Part shown: positions 52,164 through 61,075 of the stretch, in pieces
Layout: each line of letters starts with the position of its first letter
Numbering within the stretch: the stretch's first letter is position 1
NCBI RefSeq assembly: GCF_000015825.1
Contig: NC_009051.1
Span: forward strand, 636,760-698,694
Direction: 5' to 3'
DNA: 61,935 nt
Source of the DNA: Methanoculleus marisnigri JR1
Lineage (GTDB): Archaea; Halobacteriota; Methanomicrobia; Methanomicrobiales; Methanoculleaceae
Program-made: the position numbers and the translations under genes
The notes under the pieces: generated by a model
Told to the model about the DNA's origin: nothing
Seen by the model: only the letters and a program-made list of their open reading frames with translations
Databases searched by the model: none

Positions 52164-52709
52164 TTGAGAGAGTTACGCATTCACGGCAGGGGTGGTCAGG
52201 GTTCCGTGACCGCCGCCGAACTCATTGCTTACGCAGCATTCGAGGGCGGTGTTTTTTCCCAGGCATTCCCGGCCTTCGGTGTGGAACGCCGGGGCGCCCC
52301 GGTTCAGGCGTTCGTCCGGTTCAGCGACGAGAAGGTACGGCTGCGCAGCCAGATCTATGAGCCCGATTACATCATCGTGCAGGACCCTACCCTGATCGGG
52401 GATGTCGACGTCTTTAACGGTATGAAAGCGGGTGGGATCGCCATCATCAACACCGAGAAGTCCGACTTCGATTCCGGTGTTCCGGAGGGCGTGAAGGTCT
52501 ACACCATCGATGCGACCACCATCGCGCTCGAAGAGCTCGGTGTGCCCATCACCAATACAACCCTGATGGGCGCGTTCGCCGCAGCCACCGGAGAGATCGG
52601 GCTTGAGCCGCTTGAGCACGCGCTGCGAAGCCGGTTTTCCGGGAGCATGGCCGACAAAAACGTCAGGGCGGCAGAGCGCGCGTACAACCTGATCGGAGGT
52701 GCCGCATAA
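52164..52709 (+). CDS. porC: Pyruvate:ferredoxin oxidoreductase, gamma subunit
   Basis: 181 residues from a TTG start after an AGGGGG site. RIHGRGGQGSVTAAELIAYA and FGVERRGAPVQAFVRFS are typical of gamma subunits of 2-oxoacid:ferredoxin oxidoreductases. The gene order gamma, delta, alpha, beta and sequence style favour pyruvate as the substrate. The enzyme joins acetyl-CoA, CO2 and reduced ferredoxin to pyruvate in anabolism. Its stop overlaps the next start as TAATG. Confidence 0.95.
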   Translation: MRELRIHGRGGQGSVTAAELIAYAAFEGGVFSQAFPAFGVERRGAPVQAFVRFSDEKVRLRSQIYEPDYIIVQDPTLIGDVDVFNGMKAGGIAIINTEKSDFDSGVPEGVKVYTIDATTIALEELGVPITNTTLMGAFAAATGEIGLEPLEHALRSRFSGSMADKNVRAAERAYNLIGGAA

Positions 52710-52969
52710 TGGCGCTGCGAGTCGGCTGCGCCGCGGCTCCGGGCAGGGCGCTTGAGAACAAGACGGGCGCCTGGCGGGTCTTCAAACCGGTCTTTGATCC
52801 CGAGAACTGCACGAAGTGCGGCATGTGCGCTCTGGTATGTCCTGAAGGGTGCATCCGCGAGAAGGAGGAGGGCACGTTCGAGCCGGACCTCAACTACTGC
52901 AAGGGTTGCGGCCTCTGTGCAGAAGTGTGCCCGAAGAAAGGCATCCGGATGGAGAAGGAGGAGAAATAA
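52709..52969 (+). CDS. porD: Pyruvate:ferredoxin oxidoreductase, delta (ferredoxin-like) subunit
   Basis: 86 residues with two CxxCxxCxxxCP motifs (CTKCGMCALVCPEGCI and CKGCGLCAEVCPKKGI), each binding a [4Fe-4S] cluster that carries electrons from the catalytic subunits. One-base overlaps with porC and porA (TAATG in both cases) ensure equal synthesis. Length is normal for the family. Confidence 0.96.
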   Translation: MALRVGCAAAPGRALENKTGAWRVFKPVFDPENCTKCGMCALVCPEGCIREKEEGTFEPDLNYCKGCGLCAEVCPKKGIRMEKEEK

Positions 52970-54123
52970 TGCTGGAGTTTATGGAAGGATCGCATGCGGT
53001 GGCCGAGATCGTAAAGCGCTGCCGCCCGCAGGTGATCTCAGCCTACCCCATCACGCCACAGACGCACATCGTCGAAGACCTTGCCCAGATGGTGGCGAAC
53101 TGCGAGATCGATGCCGAGTATATCACGGTCGAGAGCGAGTTCTCGGCCCTTTCCGCCTGCCTCGGTGCGAGTGCGGCGGGTTCCCGGGTCTATTCGGCGA
53201 CGACGTCCCAGGGGCTTGCCCTGATGTTCGAGGTCTGCTTCAACGTGGCGGGGATGCGCCAGCCGATCGTGATGACGATCGCGAACCGGTCTCTCGGTGC
53301 GCCGCTCTCGATCTGGAACGACCAGCAGGACTCGATATCCCTGCGCGATTCCGGGTGGCTGCAGTTCTACGCGGAGGACAACCAGGAGACCGCCGATCTC
53401 CACATGATCGCCTACAAAGTCTGTGAGGATCACGACATCCTCCTCCCGGCGTTTGTCTGCTTCGACGGGTTCATCCTCACGCACACCTTCGAGCCGGTCT
53501 CCCTCCCCACCCAGGAGGAGGTGGATGCCTACCTGCCGGCCTTCACGCCGTACCAGCGGCTGGACGCCGCAAACCCGTTGAGTTTCGGGATGTACGCGAC
53601 GCCCGAGTACTACATGGAGTTCCGGTACGAAGTCGACCGGGCGATGCAGCGTGCGAAAGATGCGTTCGTCAAAGCCGGGCGTGAGTTCGGCGAGCAGTTC
53701 GGCAGGGACTACTCCGCGCTCGTCGAGGGCTACCGGCTCGAGGACGCCGATACCGCGCTCGTCGCCATGGGCTCCATCTGCGGCACCGTAAAGGACGCCG
53801 TCGACGAGATGCGCGAGCACGGGCGAAAGGTCGGGCTCTTAAAGATCCGGACCTACCGGCCGTTTCCGGCTCAGGAGATCGCGGATGCCTTGAAGGGCGT
53901 CTCGACGGTCGCGGTGCTCGACAAGAACATCTCGCTCGGCAACGGCGGGGCTGTCGGCACCGAGGTGAAAGCGGCGCTCTATGGTTCCGGCATATCCATT
54001 TACGATTACATCATTGCCCTCGGCGGGCGCGACGTGCGGAAGAGGGATATCGCCGCGATCGTCGATCTCGCCGAGAAGGGGAAAGGAGATATGTTCTATG
54101 GATTACGGACGGAGGTGCTCTGA
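52969..54123 (+). CDS. porA: Pyruvate:ferredoxin oxidoreductase, alpha subunit
   Basis: 384 residues. AYPITPQTHIVEDLAQMVAN and YITVESEFSALSACLGASAA near the N-terminus, with SQGLALMFEVCFNVAGMRQP after, are typical of the pyrimidine-binding half of the thiamine-diphosphate site. The start at 52969 (MLEFMEGSH) overlaps the porD stop; the longer frame from 52849 is a shadow inside porD. The porB start follows the stop without a gap. Confidence 0.96.
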   Translation: MLEFMEGSHAVAEIVKRCRPQVISAYPITPQTHIVEDLAQMVANCEIDAEYITVESEFSALSACLGASAAGSRVYSATTSQGLALMFEVCFNVAGMRQPIVMTIANRSLGAPLSIWNDQQDSISLRDSGWLQFYAEDNQETADLHMIAYKVCEDHDILLPAFVCFDGFILTHTFEPVSLPTQEEVDAYLPAFTPYQRLDAANPLSFGMYATPEYYMEFRYEVDRAMQRAKDAFVKAGREFGEQFGRDYSALVEGYRLEDADTALVAMGSICGTVKDAVDEMREHGRKVGLLKIRTYRPFPAQEIADALKGVSTVAVLDKNISLGNGGAVGTEVKAALYGSGISIYDYIIALGGRDVRKRDIAAIVDLAEKGKGDMFYGLRTEVL

Positions 54124-55032
54124 ATGGCCGAAGTAGAGCAGGAATGTGAACTCTTCTCGGCCGGGCACCGGGCGTGCGGAGGGTGCGGCCCGGCGCTTGC
54201 GGCTCGCCTTCTCCTCAAGGCAACCGGGAAGAACGCCATCCTGGTAGCATCGACCGGCTGCATGGAGGTCTTCTCCACGCCCTACCCGGAGACCGCCTGG
54301 GGAGTTCCCTGGATCCATTCGCTCTTCGAGAACGCCGCGGCGGTTGCCTCCGGCATCGAGGCTTCGTTGAAGAGGCAGGGGCGCAGCGAGAAGGTCCTCT
54401 GCGTCTGCGGCGACGGAGCCACGTTCGATATCGGAGTGCTCTGCATCAGCGGCGCTTTCGAGCGGGGCCACGACATCACCTACATCTGCTACGACAACGA
54501 GGCCTACATGAACACGGGCATCCAGCGGTCGGGCGCGACGCCGTACGGCGCGAGCACCACGACGAGCCCGGCAGGCAAGTGCTCGCCTGGGAATGTGCAC
54601 CCGAAGAAGGACATGCCCGCGATCCTCGCCGCACACGGTGCGCCGTACGTCGCGACCGCCTCGATCGCCTACCCGAACGACTTCATAAAGAAGGTCGAGC
54701 GGGCGATCAACACCCCCGGCCCCTGCTATATCCAGGTGCACACTCCCTGCTGCACGGGATGGGGCTTTGAGGCCGGCGAGACGCTTAACATGGGCAAGCT
54801 CGCCATCGAGACAGGCCTCTGGGTGAACTACGAGCTGGTCAACGGGCAGGTCGAAAAGGTGAAGAAGGTGCGACGGAAACCGGTCGAGGAGTATCTCACA
54901 AAGCAGAAGCGCTTCCGGCACCTCTTCAAGCCTGCCCGGCAGGATGACATGATCGCGAGCATCCAGGCGATCGCCGATGTCAACGCCGAGCGGTTCGGGG
55001 TTGACATCAAGCAAAAAGAATCGTCAGAATAA
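54124..55032 (+). CDS. porB: Pyruvate:ferredoxin oxidoreductase, beta subunit
   Basis: 302 residues. It carries the thiamine-diphosphate-binding [13 protein letters not shown] with the later [10 protein letters not shown], and the N-terminal [18 protein letters not shown]; a third [4Fe-4S] cluster is held by conserved Cys including [10 protein letters not shown]. The 3' end overlaps the convergent LysE-like gene by 26 bases, so the two transcripts must be antisense to one another at their ends. Confidence 0.96.
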   Translation: MAEVEQECELFSAGHRACGGCGPALAARLLLKATGKNAILVASTGCMEVFSTPYPETAWGVPWIHSLFENAAAVASGIEASLKRQGRSEKVLCVCGDGATFDIGVLCISGAFERGHDITYICYDNEAYMNTGIQRSGATPYGASTTTSPAGKCSPGNVHPKKDMPAILAAHGAPYVATASIAYPNDFIKKVERAINTPGPCYIQVHTPCCTGWGFEAGETLNMGKLAIETGLWVNYELVNGQVEKVKKVRRKPVEEYLTKQKRFRHLFKPARQDDMIASIQAIADVNAERFGVDIKQKESSE

Positions 55033-55582
55033 AGTACAGCCCGAAGAGAACCATGGCGAGTCCGCTCGCCTGCACCACTTTTTTGTAATGGGCGCCGAGC
55101 ACGTTCGCTCCCCGGGAGACCGCAAAGGCGAGAAGCCCGAGCCAGACGATGTCCGCGCCGATGTGCCCGACGTAGAACTCGACGAACGCCGGATGGAGCG
55201 CGAGGAACCCGACGCCGAACGTGAGCCACCAGACCCACCAGTAGGGGTTGCCGAGCGTGCAGGCGAGCCCGAAGGCAACCGGCGTCCTGGTCTCCCCGGT
55301 CGCGGCGACGGTCTCTCCCGCACGGAGGAACTGCATCGTGCCGAGCGCGACGAGCACGCCCGAGCCGAGAATGGCGATGAGATCGATATGCGGAACGTCG
55401 CGCACGCCGAAGGCTATGGCCGCGACCATCGCGGCTTCGGGGATGCCGTGCCCTGCGACCAGCCCCGCGACGAACCGCCCGGGCTGCCGCGACCCGAGGC
55501 CGAGAACCGAGGCGGTCATGGGGCCGGGCGAGGCGGCCCCGGAGAACCCGATCAGGAACGATGCGGCGACGATCTCGATCAT
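55007..55582 (-). CDS. LysE/RhtB family exporter
   Basis: 191 residues, six hydrophobic segments. The signature [20 protein letters not shown] at the N-terminus and [15 protein letters not shown] in the middle place it in the LysE/RhtB amino-acid exporter superfamily. Substrate unknown. The start at 55582 overlaps the stop of the upstream DUF5803 gene as ATGA. It follows threonine synthase on the same strand two genes upstream, so export of threonine or homoserine is a reasonable guess. Confidence 0.85.
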   Translation of the reverse strand: MIEIVAASFLIGFSGAASPGPMTASVLGLGSRQPGRFVAGLVAGHGIPEAAMVAAIAFGVRDVPHIDLIAILGSGVLVALGTMQFLRAGETVAATGETRTPVAFGLACTLGNPYWWVWWLTFGVGFLALHPAFVEFYVGHIGADIVWLGLLAFAVSRGANVLGAHYKKVVQASGLAMVLFGLYFILTILFA

Positions 55583-56193
55583 TCGCCTTCCTTCCTCCGC
55601 GAGATGAGAAGGGGGAGGATCAGGACGAGCGCGACCGCGACCCATATGGTGCCGAAAGTGGTGAGCAGAATCTCGCGATCCGGGGTGTAGAAGCGGGCTT
55701 CCACGATACTTATCCGGTCCCAGGCAACCTCCGTGGTCCCGTTCGGCCCGGCAGAGATCGTCCCGCCGGGGCTGACCATGCCGATGAGCGGGTTTCTGAC
55801 GTCGAAGCCCTCGGGAAGGGCGACGGTTACGGCATATGGCGTATCGAAGGCCGCGACAAGGCGGTTGTCTCTCACGGGAGCCCGGTAGGTGATTGTGTAG
55901 TTACCCTCCGGGAAGGTGATGACTCCTCGCCCCGTCTCCTGGTACTCGACCGGGCCCGAAGGATCGAGCACCTCGAGACCCTCGACCTGGAGCGGAACCC
56001 GCTCCCCGAGCATCCCCGGTGTCCAGAAGGCGTGCTCGCTCCCCGAGACCTCGACCGACGCCTCGTAAGCGGTGCCGTCGGGGAGCACCCGGACGACGGC
56101 CTCCTGTGCCGTCGCCGGAGCAGAGATCAGGATCAGCGCAAGGCAGAGAGCAGCGAGGGCAGGTCCGCGTCGATCTCGGTGGGGGGCTCGCAT
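55579..56193 (-). CDS. DUF5803-like exported membrane protein
   Basis: 204 residues: signal peptide (about 10-29, ALAALCLALILISAPATAQ), beta-rich outer domain, and one C-terminal transmembrane helix (about 175-197) with a short basic tail. I take the family as DUF5803 from its layout. Its start lies within the last 61 bases of thrC, and its stop overlaps the LysE-like gene as ATGA, so the three probably form one transcript. Function unknown. Confidence 0.7.
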   Translation of the reverse strand: MRAPHRDRRGPALAALCLALILISAPATAQEAVVRVLPDGTAYEASVEVSGSEHAFWTPGMLGERVPLQVEGLEVLDPSGPVEYQETGRGVITFPEGNYTITYRAPVRDNRLVAAFDTPYAVTVALPEGFDVRNPLIGMVSPGGTISAGPNGTTEVAWDRISIVEARFYTPDREILLTTFGTIWVAVALVLILPLLISRRKEGE

Positions 56194-57338
56194 TGTCGTA
56201 CCACTGTTTCAGGATCTTTTAAGAGATGACCGGTCACCACGCAGACGATCCGCTCATCTTTATCGATCAGGCCGAGTTCGGCAAGTTTCCGTATTCCGGC
56301 GACCGAGGCTGCCGAGGCGGGTTCGACCCCGATGCCTTCCTTCCTCGCGAGATCCCGCTGCATGGCAAGGATCTCCTCGTCGGTCACGGCCGCCGCCGTC
56401 CCGCCCGTCGCGCGGATCGCGACGAGCGCCTTCTCCGCATTCACCGGGGCGCCGATCCGTATCGCGGTCGCAACCGTCTCGGGCGCGGACTCCGGAACCA
56501 GCACCTCGAGGTTCTGCTCAATCGCCTTCACCACCGGCTGTGAGCCGGCAGCCTGGATGCCGGTCATCATCGGCAACCGGTCGATGAATCCGAGGGTTTC
56601 GAGTTCCCGGAGCCCTTTGTAGACTGCGGAGATGTTGCCCGCGTTTCCTACGGGGAGAACCATCCGGTCGGGCACCTCGCCGCCGAGCTGGTCGATCGTC
56701 TCGAACCCGATCGTCTTCTGTCCCTCAAGCCGGTAGGGATTGACCGAGTTCAAGAGGTAGAGGCCGTGGCTGATGCAGAGCTCGTGTACCATCTCGAGCG
56801 CCCGATCGAAGTTGCCGCGGATAGAGATGACCCGGGCACCGTGCATCAGCGCCTGGGCAATCTTCCCGAGGGCGACCTTCCCCGCGGGCAGGAGGACGAC
56901 ACACGGAATTCCTCCCTTCGCCGCGTAGGCAGCGAGGCTTGCGGAGGTGTTCCCGGTGCTCGCGCAGGCGACCGTCGTCATCCCGAGTTCGCAGGCCATG
57001 CTGACGCCCACGGTCATCCCCCGGTCCTTGAACGAACCGGTTGGGTTCATCCCCTCGTGTTTTGCGTAGAGTTCGGAGAGGCCCAGTTCCTTACCGATGT
57101 TCTTTAAGTGGTAGAGCGGGGTCCCTCCTTCCTGGAGGGAGACCGGTTCGCCCCGAACCGGGAGGAGTTCGCGGTAGCGCCAGACCGAAAGGGGGCGCCG
57201 GTTCCATTCGTCGCGTGAGACGTCGATGCCGTCCAGGTCGTATTCGACGGTCAGCAGGTGTCCGCAGCGGTTGCACGTATAGATGATCTGGTCCGGTGAG
57301 TAGGTTGCACCACAATGAACGCAGACGAGACGGTACAT
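56133..57338 (-). CDS. thrC: Threonine synthase
   Basis: 401 residues, PLP-dependent; converts O-phosphohomoserine to threonine. The N-terminal zinc ribbon has CVHC (6-9) and CNRC (22-25), and the PLP lysine is K104 in NPTGSFKDRGMTVG. The substrate-binding ACASTGNTSASLAAYAAKGG is intact. A TATA box 27 bases upstream predicts a leaderless message. First gene of a three-gene run with DUF5803 and LysE. Confidence 0.96.
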   Translation of the reverse strand: MYRLVCVHCGATYSPDQIIYTCNRCGHLLTVEYDLDGIDVSRDEWNRRPLSVWRYRELLPVRGEPVSLQEGGTPLYHLKNIGKELGLSELYAKHEGMNPTGSFKDRGMTVGVSMACELGMTTVACASTGNTSASLAAYAAKGGIPCVVLLPAGKVALGKIAQALMHGARVISIRGNFDRALEMVHELCISHGLYLLNSVNPYRLEGQKTIGFETIDQLGGEVPDRMVLPVGNAGNISAVYKGLRELETLGFIDRLPMMTGIQAAGSQPVVKAIEQNLEVLVPESAPETVATAIRIGAPVNAEKALVAIRATGGTAAAVTDEEILAMQRDLARKEGIGVEPASAASVAGIRKLAELGLIDKDERIVCVVTGHLLKDPETVVRQCEPPTEIDADLPSLLSALR

Positions 57339-57364
57339 GGGAAATCGTTGATCGCGCGGATACG

Positions 57365-57372
57365 TATAGATA
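57365..57372 (-). promoter_or_regulatory. TATA box of thrC
   Basis: TATCTATA on the minus strand, 27-34 bases before the ATG at 57338. Confidence 0.55.
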
Positions 57373-57397
57373 TGCTATGGGCTCCGGGGTGTTCGGC

Positions 57398-58144
57398 TTA
57401 CCGCCGCCGCTGCTCGGGCCGGACGCGGGAGACGAGCATGAAGAGCAGCCAGAGGGCGGGAGCGGCGACGAGCGCGAGGCCTCCGAGTTCCTCGACCGAC
57501 ATGGCGGTCACGAACGGCGCGACGAACATCCCGGCCGCCGCTATGACGAGCACGATGGCGAAGGCTGCAGGGCGCACCTCGAGGAGCCCCTGAGCCCGGA
57601 CACGGCCGGCCACTCGCCGCTTGGAGAAAGGATAAAGCCAGGCGACCCCGGCCGGGGTGCAGGTGTCTTCCACGAGGTGGAGGACGCACCCTGCAAAGAA
57701 TGCGCACCCGAAGGCTGGAAGGAGCGCGAGGGAACTCCCGAGCCAGGTGAGGATGAGGGCCAGGTAACCGCAGAGGACGAGGGTCGTCAGCCCGACACCC
57801 GGGAACGAGTGGAGCAGTCCGCGGTGCCTGTGCCGGTAACTCTTCCTGAGGATCAGCATGAAGACGAGGGAGAGCGGGTAGTAGATGAGATACCTGATGG
57901 TATAGCCGAAGATCGGGAGCACCACGGCAAAGCCGTTTACCACCTGTCCTCTCTTCCCTTTCGCGCCGGCTATTTTGCCGTTGAATATCGCCGCATCGAC
58001 GGCATCTGCGTCCGGGGCGAGCGATCCGACGAAGACGCCGAAGAGGAGGACGGCTATCGCGGCCGCGTCGATGGCGGTGGCCCAGGGAGCGATAAGAAGT
58101 GCTGCCGTAGCAAGACTGAGCGATACGTGCTGGTCACCCCGCAT
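57398..58144 (-). CDS. DUF457/YdjM-type membrane protein (annotated metal-dependent hydrolase)
   Basis: 248 residues, several transmembrane helices. The motifs GSLAPDADAVDAA, SYRHRHRGLLHSFPG and HLVEDTCTPAGVAWLYPF, with their His and Asp residues, match the YdjM/DUF457 group, generally called membrane-bound metal-dependent hydrolases without a known substrate. It begins nine bases after the nitrilase-family gene and belongs to the same four-gene minus-strand unit. Confidence 0.85.
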   Translation of the reverse strand: MRGDQHVSLSLATAALLIAPWATAIDAAAIAVLLFGVFVGSLAPDADAVDAAIFNGKIAGAKGKRGQVVNGFAVVLPIFGYTIRYLIYYPLSLVFMLILRKSYRHRHRGLLHSFPGVGLTTLVLCGYLALILTWLGSSLALLPAFGCAFFAGCVLHLVEDTCTPAGVAWLYPFSKRRVAGRVRAQGLLEVRPAAFAIVLVIAAAGMFVAPFVTAMSVEELGGLALVAAPALWLLFMLVSRVRPEQRRR

Positions 58145-58153
58145 GGGAAATCT

Positions 58154-58951
58154 CTACAGTTTGGAGAGCAGTCTGTGATAAAGGTCACTTCTGCGGTCTG
58201 AAAGTGAAGGAAGTGAGGATTGTGCCTCATGAACCGCTACAGGATCGACCTCGATGGAGATGGCCTCTTCCCCGGCCCCGCACCGGCCGATGACGGTTCC
58301 GTCCGGATCGGCGGCGAGCGATCCCCCGCAGCAGGGCGCGCCCGGCCGGCCGGCCGTGTTGACTCCGGTCACGTAGTACCGGTTCTCGAGAGCCCGTGCG
58401 GGGAGCAGGGTCTCCCAGTGGGAGAGCCGGGAGCAGGGCCATGCGGCCGGGACCAGCATGCACTCCACGCCGGCTATGGCGTAGATGCGGAAGAGTTCCG
58501 GGAACCGCAGATCGTAGCAGACGGCGATCCCGAACTTCACCCCGTCGACGGTAAACGTGGCGATCCGGTCGCCTGCGGTGTAGTAACGGTCCTCCCCCTC
58601 GGGGGAAAAGAGATGGATCTTCGCGTAGGCAGCGAGGAGTTCGCCGTCTTCGTCGAGCACTACGGTGGTGTTCTTAGGACGATTCTCCAGCCCCGCTTCG
58701 ACGATCGATCCTGCTACCGCGATACCGTTCTCCTCTGCTATCCGTGCGAACGCGGCGGTGAGCGGGCCGTCCAGGGGTTCGCCGGAGCCCGGCGGGACCT
58801 TCGGCGACCATCCGGTCACGAACTGCTCGGGAAAACAGATGAGCGATGCTCCCGCCGCCGCGGCCTCCCCGGCCATCCGGCCGGCCGCCTCGAGCCTCTC
58901 CGCAGGGCTGCCATGGCCGCCGGCGGCCTGCGCAAGCGTTATCTTCGTCAT
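58154..58951 (-). CDS. Carbon-nitrogen hydrolase (nitrilase superfamily)
   Basis: 265 residues with the full Glu-Lys-Cys triad: E42 in FPEQFVTGW, K111 in YAKIHLFSPEGE and C145 in IAVCYDLRFPE. It hydrolyses a small amide or related C-N bond. Omega-amidase or N-carbamoyl amidohydrolase types are both possible; the sequence does not decide. Start overlaps the stop of the small membrane protein gene as ATGA. Confidence 0.9.
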   Translation of the reverse strand: MTKITLAQAAGGHGSPAERLEAAGRMAGEAAAAGASLICFPEQFVTGWSPKVPPGSGEPLDGPLTAAFARIAEENGIAVAGSIVEAGLENRPKNTTVVLDEDGELLAAYAKIHLFSPEGEDRYYTAGDRIATFTVDGVKFGIAVCYDLRFPELFRIYAIAGVECMLVPAAWPCSRLSHWETLLPARALENRYYVTGVNTAGRPGAPCCGGSLAADPDGTVIGRCGAGEEAISIEVDPVAVHEAQSSLPSLSDRRSDLYHRLLSKL

Positions 58952-59154
58952 TCTTGAGACGGCATTGCGTCCCGGCTCCTGCAGGAGAAGATGAGCATGG
59001 CGGCGCCGAGGACGACGAAAACGGCGATCGCCACCATGACGTACGGGGCGAACGGGATAACGACAGCGAACATCTGCGCCGCGATCAGGATCCCGCCTGC
59101 GATGATGCAGGTGCTGATCAGGGCGGCTCCGGGAAGCGTAAGGTCAGGTGTCAT
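58948..59154 (-). CDS. Small membrane protein
   Basis: 68 residues with two transmembrane helices and a short tail (SCRSRDAMPSQE). No recognised family. ATGA overlaps on both sides tie it to the MarC-like and nitrilase-family genes, which is the best reason to accept it as real. Confidence 0.75.
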   Translation of the reverse strand: MTPDLTLPGAALISTCIIAGGILIAAQMFAVVIPFAPYVMVAIAVFVVLGAAMLIFSCRSRDAMPSQE

Positions 59155-59804
59155 GCAATACCTCCGGTGAGTATGGGGAAGGCGGTTCTGATGCCGATGA
59201 GGATGAACTGGACTGCGATCGCGATGAGGAGCATCCCCATCAGCCGGTTGGCGGCGCGGTACTCCCGCTGGCCGATGCGCCGGACGATGACGTCGGCGTT
59301 CTGCATCATGTAGTAGGTGAGCGATATGGCTACAACGGCAGCGAGCGGCACGACGGCGATTGCGGCGACGCTCATGCTCATTGCCTCGTTCATCAGCACG
59401 ATTGCCGAGGTGATGGCGCCGGGCCCCGCGATCATCGGGACTGCGAGCGGCATGACGGCGATGTCGTCCGCTTCCTGCCCTTCGTACTTCTCGGTGGCCG
59501 TCATCTTTGTCCGGGATGTCTTTGCGTAGACCATGTCCATGCCTATGCCGAAGAGAAGGAGACCGCCTGCGATGCGGAAAGCCTCGATGGAGATGCCGAA
59601 GAGCTGCAGGATCCAGCCGCCTGCAAAGGTGAAGAGCAGCAGGATGACCAGGGCAAACCGGCTTGCGTCACGTGCGACCCTGAGTTTTGCCGCCTGATCC
59701 ATCGTCCCGGTGAGGGAGACGAAGATCAGGGTGGCTGCAAGCGGGTTCACTACGATGAGGATCGAAGAGATACTCAGCAGCGCAAAACTCAGGAGATCCG
59801 CCAT
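59151..59804 (-). CDS. MarC family membrane protein
   Basis: 217 residues and six transmembrane helices. NPLAATLIFVSLTGTM near the N-terminus and PLAVPMIAGPGAITSAIVLM in the centre are family signatures. Despite the name, MarC proteins are not linked to antibiotic resistance and their substrate is unknown. First gene of the unit ending at 57398. Confidence 0.9.
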   Translation of the reverse strand: MADLLSFALLSISSILIVVNPLAATLIFVSLTGTMDQAAKLRVARDASRFALVILLLFTFAGGWILQLFGISIEAFRIAGGLLLFGIGMDMVYAKTSRTKMTATEKYEGQEADDIAVMPLAVPMIAGPGAITSAIVLMNEAMSMSVAAIAVVPLAAVVAISLTYYMMQNADVIVRRIGQREYRAANRLMGMLLIAIAVQFILIGIRTAFPILTGGIA

Positions 59805-60079
59805 TTGTAATCAGGTATGCGGTAAGTTCGATATTAGCACTTGTGGTTTTGGGGGAGGATGGCCGATCCGTTTCTCCGGGAATTCACTCTGGTGAGGATT
59901 TTTTCCGGCGATGGGTTCCGGCGGTGCCGGGTTATTCCCGCGCGGGCTCTATTCGTGGTCCGGATGGTTTGTGATATAGCGGGAGGGTGAGGTTATATGA
60001 TGAGGGAAGCCCGGCGCGGTGGACTGTGGGGCCTGCCACCTGACGATTTTCTTTGGTTGCATCTGGCACGGATTTCAAG
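59805..60079. other. Intergenic region, MarC promoter side
   Basis: No gene is supported. The AT-richer 59815-59850 part presumably holds the MarC promoter. The rest leads into the repeat element at 60080. Confidence 0.4.
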
Positions 60080-60371
60080 GGTATATCGCCATTGGGGGTG
60101 GGGCTGACGGGGAGTGCGATGCTCCGAAGGAGCAGAGCTCGACCACCGTCAGGTGGGGAGGGGGCGTGCCCCCTCCCCTGTCTCCACATCCTAAGGGATT
60201 CCTGTAACCCCACTCGAAGACCTCCGGTCTTCTCAAGCTCCGGACGTCCCGTCCGTCGCACCCCGCCCGGCCTCCGGCCTCCTCACCCGCACCTGCGGTG
60301 CTCATGCTCCTGCTGTTCCAGCAGTCGTTCCCCGCCCCTCAGGGGCGGGGGCAGTGCGTGGCGATATCCCC
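60080..60371 (+). repeat. Hairpin-array element, copy C, bounded by inverted TGGCGATA-type ends
   Basis: The left end GGGTATATCGCCA (60080-60092) is an imperfect inverted copy of the right end TGGCGATATCCCC (60359-60371). Between them lie at least seven hairpins, mostly with three-base loops: TGCTCC/GGAGCA (60120-60134), a GGGAGGGGG/CCCCCTCCC stem, GAAGACC-TCC-GGTCTTC (60216-60232), GGACG-TCC-CGTCC (60242-60254), GGCC-TCC-GGCC, GCACC-TGC-GGTGC, CTGCTG-TTC-CAGCAG (60310-60324) and CCCCGCCCC-TCA-GGGGCGGGG (60330-60350). No reading frame is convincing. The whole looks like a small non-autonomous element or a structured RNA gene. Confidence 0.72.
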
Positions 60372-60620
60372 ACGGTCCACCGCACGGGGTCTTTCCTCGC
60401 ATTGACCACTTTGTCGCAACTCACCCCAAAACTCTTCCCTATATAGGGATTATCGGTGCAAATCCCTTTGTGTCATACACAAATCCAGTAGCCCGGCGCT
60501 GTGCGAGCAAAGGTCCGGCCTACACCTTTCATCCCGGGCGAAAAATCCCCACGCACCGCTACGCAACACAATCTCCAGGAAAAAGAAACGGCCCCCGCCG
60601 GAACCCGGCGGTTCCGCCGT
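60372..60620. other. Intergenic region downstream of ndk
   Basis: The first part (CACGGTCCAC...TTTCCTCGC) is shared with the 17.75-17.80 kb region and belongs to the repeat family. The remainder, up to the ndk stop, holds no visible gene. Confidence 0.4.
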
Positions 60621-61070
60621 TCACTCGTAGAGAACGGGCTCGTCGATCCGCGAGTAATCGACCAGTTCGCCCGCCGCGAAGTGGATGCCGAGTTCGCGGG
60701 CGGCGCTCTCGGGGGAGTCGGACGCGTGGATCACGTTCCGCCCGATATCGAGCGCGAAGTTGCCGCGGATAGACCCCGGTGCAGCCTCCGCGGGGTTGGT
60801 GGCGCCGACCATCCTGCGGACGACCGCGACGACACCCTTGCCCTCCCAGGCCATCAGGAAGCAGGGTCCGCTCATGATGTAAGCCTTAAGGCCAGGGAAG
60901 AAGGGCTTCTCCAGGTGTTCGCGGTACTGCTCGACGACCCGACCCTCGGGGAGGAGTTCGAGCTTCGCCCCGACGAGTTTGAGGCCCTTCGCCTCGAACC
61001 GGGAGACGATCTCTCCGACAAGTCCGCGCTGGACGCCGTCGGGCTTGACCATCACGAAGGTGCGGTCCAT
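60621..61070 (-). CDS. ndk: Nucleoside diphosphate kinase
   Basis: 149 residues, normal length. It transfers the gamma phosphate of ATP to nucleoside diphosphates through a phospho-histidine, H115 in [30 protein letters not shown] opens the protein. The start at 61070 is five bases after the L24e stop, so the last gene of a conserved ribosomal operon. Confidence 0.97.
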   Translation of the reverse strand: MDRTFVMVKPDGVQRGLVGEIVSRFEAKGLKLVGAKLELLPEGRVVEQYREHLEKPFFPGLKAYIMSGPCFLMAWEGKGVVAVVRRMVGATNPAEAAPGSIRGNFALDIGRNVIHASDSPESAARELGIHFAAGELVDYSRIDEPVLYE

Positions 61071-61075
61071 GCCGA

